Shown piece after piece: positions 6,629 to 8,931 of a stretch of 8,931 bases of DNA. The first letter of the stretch is position 1. Each line of letters starts with the position of its first letter. Source of the DNA: CAZQKL01 sp964593895 [NCBI: uncultured bacterium] (GTDB lineage: Bacteria > DYJV01); assembly GCA_964593895.1 (NCBI GenBank), contig CAZQKL010000086.1:1-8931 (forward strand), in the 5' to 3' direction. The position numbers were made by a program, and so were the translations under genes. Below the pieces are notes generated by a model that did not search any database, was not told the origin of the DNA, and saw nothing but the letters and a program-made list of their open reading frames with translations.

Positions 6629-7032
6629 TATCTACCTCCTGAAATTATTGTATCTTTAAGCATTTTAATTCTTTTGCCAAATAATTGAACATAAGAATTA
6701 TATAGAAGCTGATTTTTGGCAAGTTTTGCCATTTCTCTGTCAAGGTCAACATTATTCTTATCATTTCCTATACACGGAGTATTGCATTCTTTAATTGTGG
6801 GAGAAATTTCTTTTGAACTTTCATTTGAGCCAGAAATATGACGCGGGTTTGTTGTCCAAAGTTTAATTTTAAATTTTTCTCTGTTTGATAAAACTTTTTC
6901 AATTTCCTCTTTAAAATCAATTGATTTACATCTGTAATTTGGAGTATTTATGTTAGCAATATTTGAACTTATAACTTCTTGATTTATTTCTCTTAATTTC
7001 ATAGCATAAGACAATTCTGTAAAAATATCCAT
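6628..7032 (-). CDS. flgB: Flagellar proximal rod protein FlgB
   Basis: 134 residues, a normal FlgB. The family signature is SSNIANINTPNYRCKSIDF (22-40), and NNVDLDREMAKLAKNQLLYN (93-112) lies near the C-terminus; these form the paired helices that pack in the rod. It is exported without a cleavable signal. An ATG with GGAGG 6 nt upstream (7043-7039) makes it the first gene of the flagellar unit. Cysteines at 35, 83 and 87 are unusual for an exported rod protein. The end, SGGR, is encoded partly by the ribosome binding site of flgC. Confidence 0.95.
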   Translation of the reverse strand: MDIFTELSYAMKLREINQEVISSNIANINTPNYRCKSIDFKEEIEKVLSNREKFKIKLWTTNPRHISGSNESSKEISPTIKECNTPCIGNDKNNVDLDREMAKLAKNQLLYNSYVQLFGKRIKMLKDTIISGGR

Positions 7033-7068
7033 TTATTTCCTCCAGAGATAAGTTTTTCTATTTGATAA

Positions 7069-7083
7069 GCAATTATTATTCCA
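7069..7083 (-). promoter_or_regulatory. Candidate sigma-54 promoter of the flgB-fliH unit
   Basis: Read on the minus strand from 7083: TGG, ten bases (AATAATAATT), then GC and T. This gives the obligatory GG-N10-GC of the -24/-12 class, with the preferred TGG and TTGC(A/T) borders; the CAC after GG is not kept. Transcription would start near 7057, leaving a leader of about 25 nt that includes the GGAGG at 7043-7039. Flagellar rod/MS-ring operons depend on sigma-54 in several bacteria, so the position makes sense. Without a visible rpoN or activator gene this stays a prediction. Confidence 0.5.
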
Positions 7084-7111
7084 GAATGAAGGGATATAAA
7101 AAGAAAGGAGA

Positions 7112-7127
7112 GCCCCTTAAAAGGGGC
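7112..7127 (-). terminator. Hairpin terminator between rplQ and the flagellar genes
   Basis: GCCCC(TT) and (AA)GGGGC form a perfect inverted repeat with a 4-6 nt loop, the only GC-rich hairpin in this AT-rich spacer. It lies 13 nt after the rplQ stop. In the rplQ direction it is followed by a broken pyrimidine tract (TCTCCTTTCTTTTT). On the plus strand it is followed by ATTTTT. It may therefore act in both directions; ending the alpha operon is the likeliest role. Confidence 0.65.
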
Positions 7128-7140
7128 ATTTTTAAACCAA

Positions 7141-7581
7141 TTATTCTTCTTTTTCTAATTTCTCTTTTATTTCCTGAACTTCTTTGGAAGGAGCTTGAGT
7201 TTTTTCCTCTTTTTGAGGTTTATATTCCTCTTCAACAAACATTATATAAGCCATTGGTGCTGCATCACCAGGTCTGAAACCTGCTCTAACAATTCTTGTG
7301 TATCCACCAGGTCTATCTTTATATTTTGGAGCAATTTCATCAAAAAGCTTTTTTACAGCCCATGGATTTGCCAGTCTTGAAACAGCAAGTCTCCTTGCAT
7401 GCAATGTCCCTTTTTTACCAAGGGTTACAAGTGGCTCAATAAATCTTCTCAAATTTTTTGCCTTTGCAAGGGTTGTTCTTATTTTTCCATGTTCAATTAG
7501 AGCAATTGCTAAATTTCTAAAATTTGCTTTTGCATGGTCTTTATCATAACCCATTCTTTTTGATAATTTTCTATGCCTCAT
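7141..7581 (-). CDS. rplQ: 50S ribosomal protein L17
   Basis: 146 residues. The L17 core (1-118) is clear: MRHRKLSKRMGYDKDHAKAN at the start, then LIEHGKIRTTLAKAKNLRRF, HARRLAVSRL, and GGYTRIVRAGFRPGDAAPMA before the last strand. L17 lies at the exit-tunnel side of the large subunit. About 28 extra residues follow (119-146), almost all Lys, Glu, Gln and Ser/Pro, making a charged tail that is probably helical or disordered. The ATG lies within the rpoA end (11-nt overlap), with AAGGAG in the rpoA coding sequence as ribosome binding site. It is the last gene of the alpha operon; the hairpin at 7112-7127 follows. Confidence 0.97.
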   Translation of the reverse strand: MRHRKLSKRMGYDKDHAKANFRNLAIALIEHGKIRTTLAKAKNLRRFIEPLVTLGKKGTLHARRLAVSRLANPWAVKKLFDEIAPKYKDRPGGYTRIVRAGFRPGDAAPMAYIMFVEEEYKPQKEEKTQAPSKEVQEIKEKLEKEE

Positions 7582-8611
7582 CTTTATTCTCCTTATCCTC
7601 CATTAATACTTTATTTGGGTCAAAACCTTCTATTTTCATTCCAAGAGATAAACCAAGCTCTTTTAATTTGTCTTTTATGTCGTTTAAAGATTTTCTACCA
7701 AAATTTTTAGTTGCAAGCATTTCAGCTTCAGTTTTTTGAACAAGTTCTCCAATTAATCTAATATTTGCTTTTCTTAAACAATTTGCAGCTCTTACTGAAA
7801 GTTCAAGCTCATCAACTGGTCTATAGAGATGCTTCATAATTTCTTTACTCAAACCACCTTCTTCCTCTTTCTTTTCTGTCTCTTCCTTTTTAGGAGCTTG
7901 AATTTTACTTTCATCAAAATTTATAAATATGCTTAATTGGTCTTGTAAAATTTTTGCAGCATAAGCTAAAGCATCTTCAGGTTTTACTCCACCTTTTGTC
8001 CATATTTCAATTGTTAATCTATCATAATCGGTTCTTTCACCAATTCTTGCATCTGAAACATTGTATGCAACTTTTAGAATAGGAGAATATATTGCATCTA
8101 TTGCAATTGTTCCAATTGGTAGATTTTCTTTCCTTTCATGTGCTGGCTCATAACCTTTTCCCATCCTAACAGTCATAATTGCTTTAATTTCTCCATCTTC
8201 ATCAACTGTTGCAATATACTGGTCTGGATTTAAAATCTTTACTCCACTTACTGTTTCAATATCTCCTGCTTTTACAACTTTTGGACCTTTAACGTTAAGT
8301 TTTATAATTTTATCATCCTCAGTATCCATATGAACATAAACTTTTTTCAAATTTAATATTATTTCAGCAACACTCTCTTTAACTCCTGGGATTAAATCAA
8401 ACTCATGCATTACACCTTCAAATTTTACATCAACAATTGCACTACCCTGCAATGAAGACAATAAAACTCTTCTCAATGAATTACCAAGTGTAATTCCATA
8501 ACCTCTTTCAAGTGGTTCAATAATAAATTTCCCATGAGTTTGAGGGTCCTCTGTTTCTTCCTTAATTATTCCCTTTGGTTTAACAAGTTCTGTCCAGTTA
8601 CGATATATCAT
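7571..8611 (-). CDS. rpoA: DNA-directed RNA polymerase subunit alpha
   Basis: 346 residues when started at ATG 8611. The N-terminal assembly domain (to about 235) contains FIIEPLERGYGITLGNSLRR (30-49), the conserved dimer and beta-contact segment. A charged linker (about 237-257, with runs of Lys/Glu) leads to the C-terminal DNA- and activator-binding domain. There SVRAANCLRKANI (272-284) carries the equivalents of E. coli R265 (R274) and N268 (N277), and NFGRKSL follows. A TTG directly in front (8614) could also be read as a start, but GGAGG at 8622-8618 sits 6 nt from the ATG and only 3 nt from the TTG. It is 12 nt downstream of rpsD and overlaps rplQ by 11 nt. Confidence 0.97.
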   Translation of the reverse strand: MIYRNWTELVKPKGIIKEETEDPQTHGKFIIEPLERGYGITLGNSLRRVLLSSLQGSAIVDVKFEGVMHEFDLIPGVKESVAEIILNLKKVYVHMDTEDDKIIKLNVKGPKVVKAGDIETVSGVKILNPDQYIATVDEDGEIKAIMTVRMGKGYEPAHERKENLPIGTIAIDAIYSPILKVAYNVSDARIGERTDYDRLTIEIWTKGGVKPEDALAYAAKILQDQLSIFINFDESKIQAPKKEETEKKEEEGGLSKEIMKHLYRPVDELELSVRAANCLRKANIRLIGELVQKTEAEMLATKNFGRKSLNDIKDKLKELGLSLGMKIEGFDPNKVLMEDKENKDEA

Positions 8612-8617
8612 CAAACT

Positions 8618-8622
8618 CCTCC
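8618..8622 (-). promoter_or_regulatory. Ribosome binding site deciding the rpoA start
   Basis: GGAGG on the minus strand lies 6 nt before ATG 8611 but only 3 nt before the adjacent TTG 8614. This makes ATG the likely initiation codon and shortens the protein by one residue. The 6-nt spacing matches flgB, flgC and fliE. Confidence 0.7.
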
Positions 8623-8623
8623 A

Positions 8624-8931
8624 TTATTTTGAATAGAGCTCTACTATTAACTGTTCATTAACAGGTAAAATAATTTCATCTCTTGAAGGCAACCTCTTAA
8701 CTACTCCTTTCAAAGCTTCTCTATCAACTTCAAGATATTCTGGCACACTTCTTCTCTGAGTTGATGCTAAAATATCTTTCATAAATTCTTTTTCTTTTGT
8801 TTTAGGTTTAACCTCAACCACATCGTTCTCTTTAACCAAAAATGATGGGATATTTACCTTTTTTCCATTAACAAGAACATGATTATGTCTTACAAATATT
8901 CTTGCTTCTCTTCTTGTTCTTGCAAATCCCA
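8624..8931 (-). CDS. rpsD: 30S ribosomal protein S4, C-terminal part
   Basis: The frame is open to the window edge and the gene continues beyond it; the last 101 codons are present, ending in TAA at 8626-8624. The visible part begins GFARTRREARIFVRHNHVLV, the RNA-binding S4 domain, followed by NGKKVNIPSFLVKENDVVEV, both typical of S4. The end (RDEIILPVNEQLIVELYSK) is the usual S4 C-terminus. S4 nucleates 30S assembly and in many bacteria also controls translation of the alpha operon. Position before rpoA and rplQ is the conserved order. The start codon is outside the window. Confidence 0.96.
   Translation of the reverse strand, partial: GFARTRREARIFVRHNHVLVNGKKVNIPSFLVKENDVVEVKPKTKEKEFMKDILASTQRRSVPEYLEVDREALKGVVKRLPSRDEIILPVNEQLIVELYSK

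Noticed and set aside
8612-8614. TTG as the rpoA start
   Set aside because: It is only 3 nt from GGAGG, while the next codon is ATG at the ideal distance of 6 nt.

Overview
This window comes from a very AT-rich bacterial chromosome. It carries an ordinary bacterial alpha-operon end (rpsD-rpoA-rplQ), two tRNAs without encoded CCA, and a flagellar basal-body cluster. Lys/Glu-rich proteins, low GC and strong GGAGG-type ribosome binding sites suggest a motile, possibly thermophilic, deep-branching lineage, something like Thermodesulfobacteriota or Aquificota. That placement is only an impression and no marker here fixes it.

Left part, plus strand (1-2456): the 3' end of a pgeF/YfiH-type laccase-domain gene overlaps a yggT (ylmG) membrane-protein gene, as in the ylmD...ylmG neighbourhoods of many bacteria. 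An unrecognised 147-residue protein with four N-terminal cysteines follows. It sits behind a perfect Fur-type 7-1-7 inverted repeat that overlaps a likely promoter. A second promoter (TTGACA-N17-extended -10) drives tRNA-Gly(GCC) and tRNA-Cys(GCA). A DUF401-family membrane protein follows with no visible terminator in between, and its most plausible start codon is ATT.

Middle part, minus strand (7032 down to 2423): flgB-flgC-fliE-fliF-fliG-fliH, six tightly packed genes for the proximal rod, MS ring, the FliG switch protein and the export-ATPase regulator. Junctions are 1-nt or 8-nt overlaps or short gaps with strong ribosome binding sites. A candidate sigma-54 promoter (GG-N10-GC) lies about 25 nt plus a short leader upstream of flgB. 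The cluster stops at fliH: fliI, which commonly follows, is absent. The last 34 nt of fliH overlap the convergent DUF401 gene.

Right part, minus strand (8931 down to 7141): the 3' part of rpsD, then rpoA and rplQ, in the conserved ribosomal-protein/RNA-polymerase order. A GC-rich hairpin at 7112-7127 separates them from the flagellar genes. There is no gene-free stretch longer than 300 bases. I saw no insertion sequence, CRISPR array or phage signature. The genes are mostly well-known families; the less ordinary content is regulatory (Fur box, sigma-54-like site, ATT start, antisense gene ends) plus the one unrecognised Cys-containing protein.
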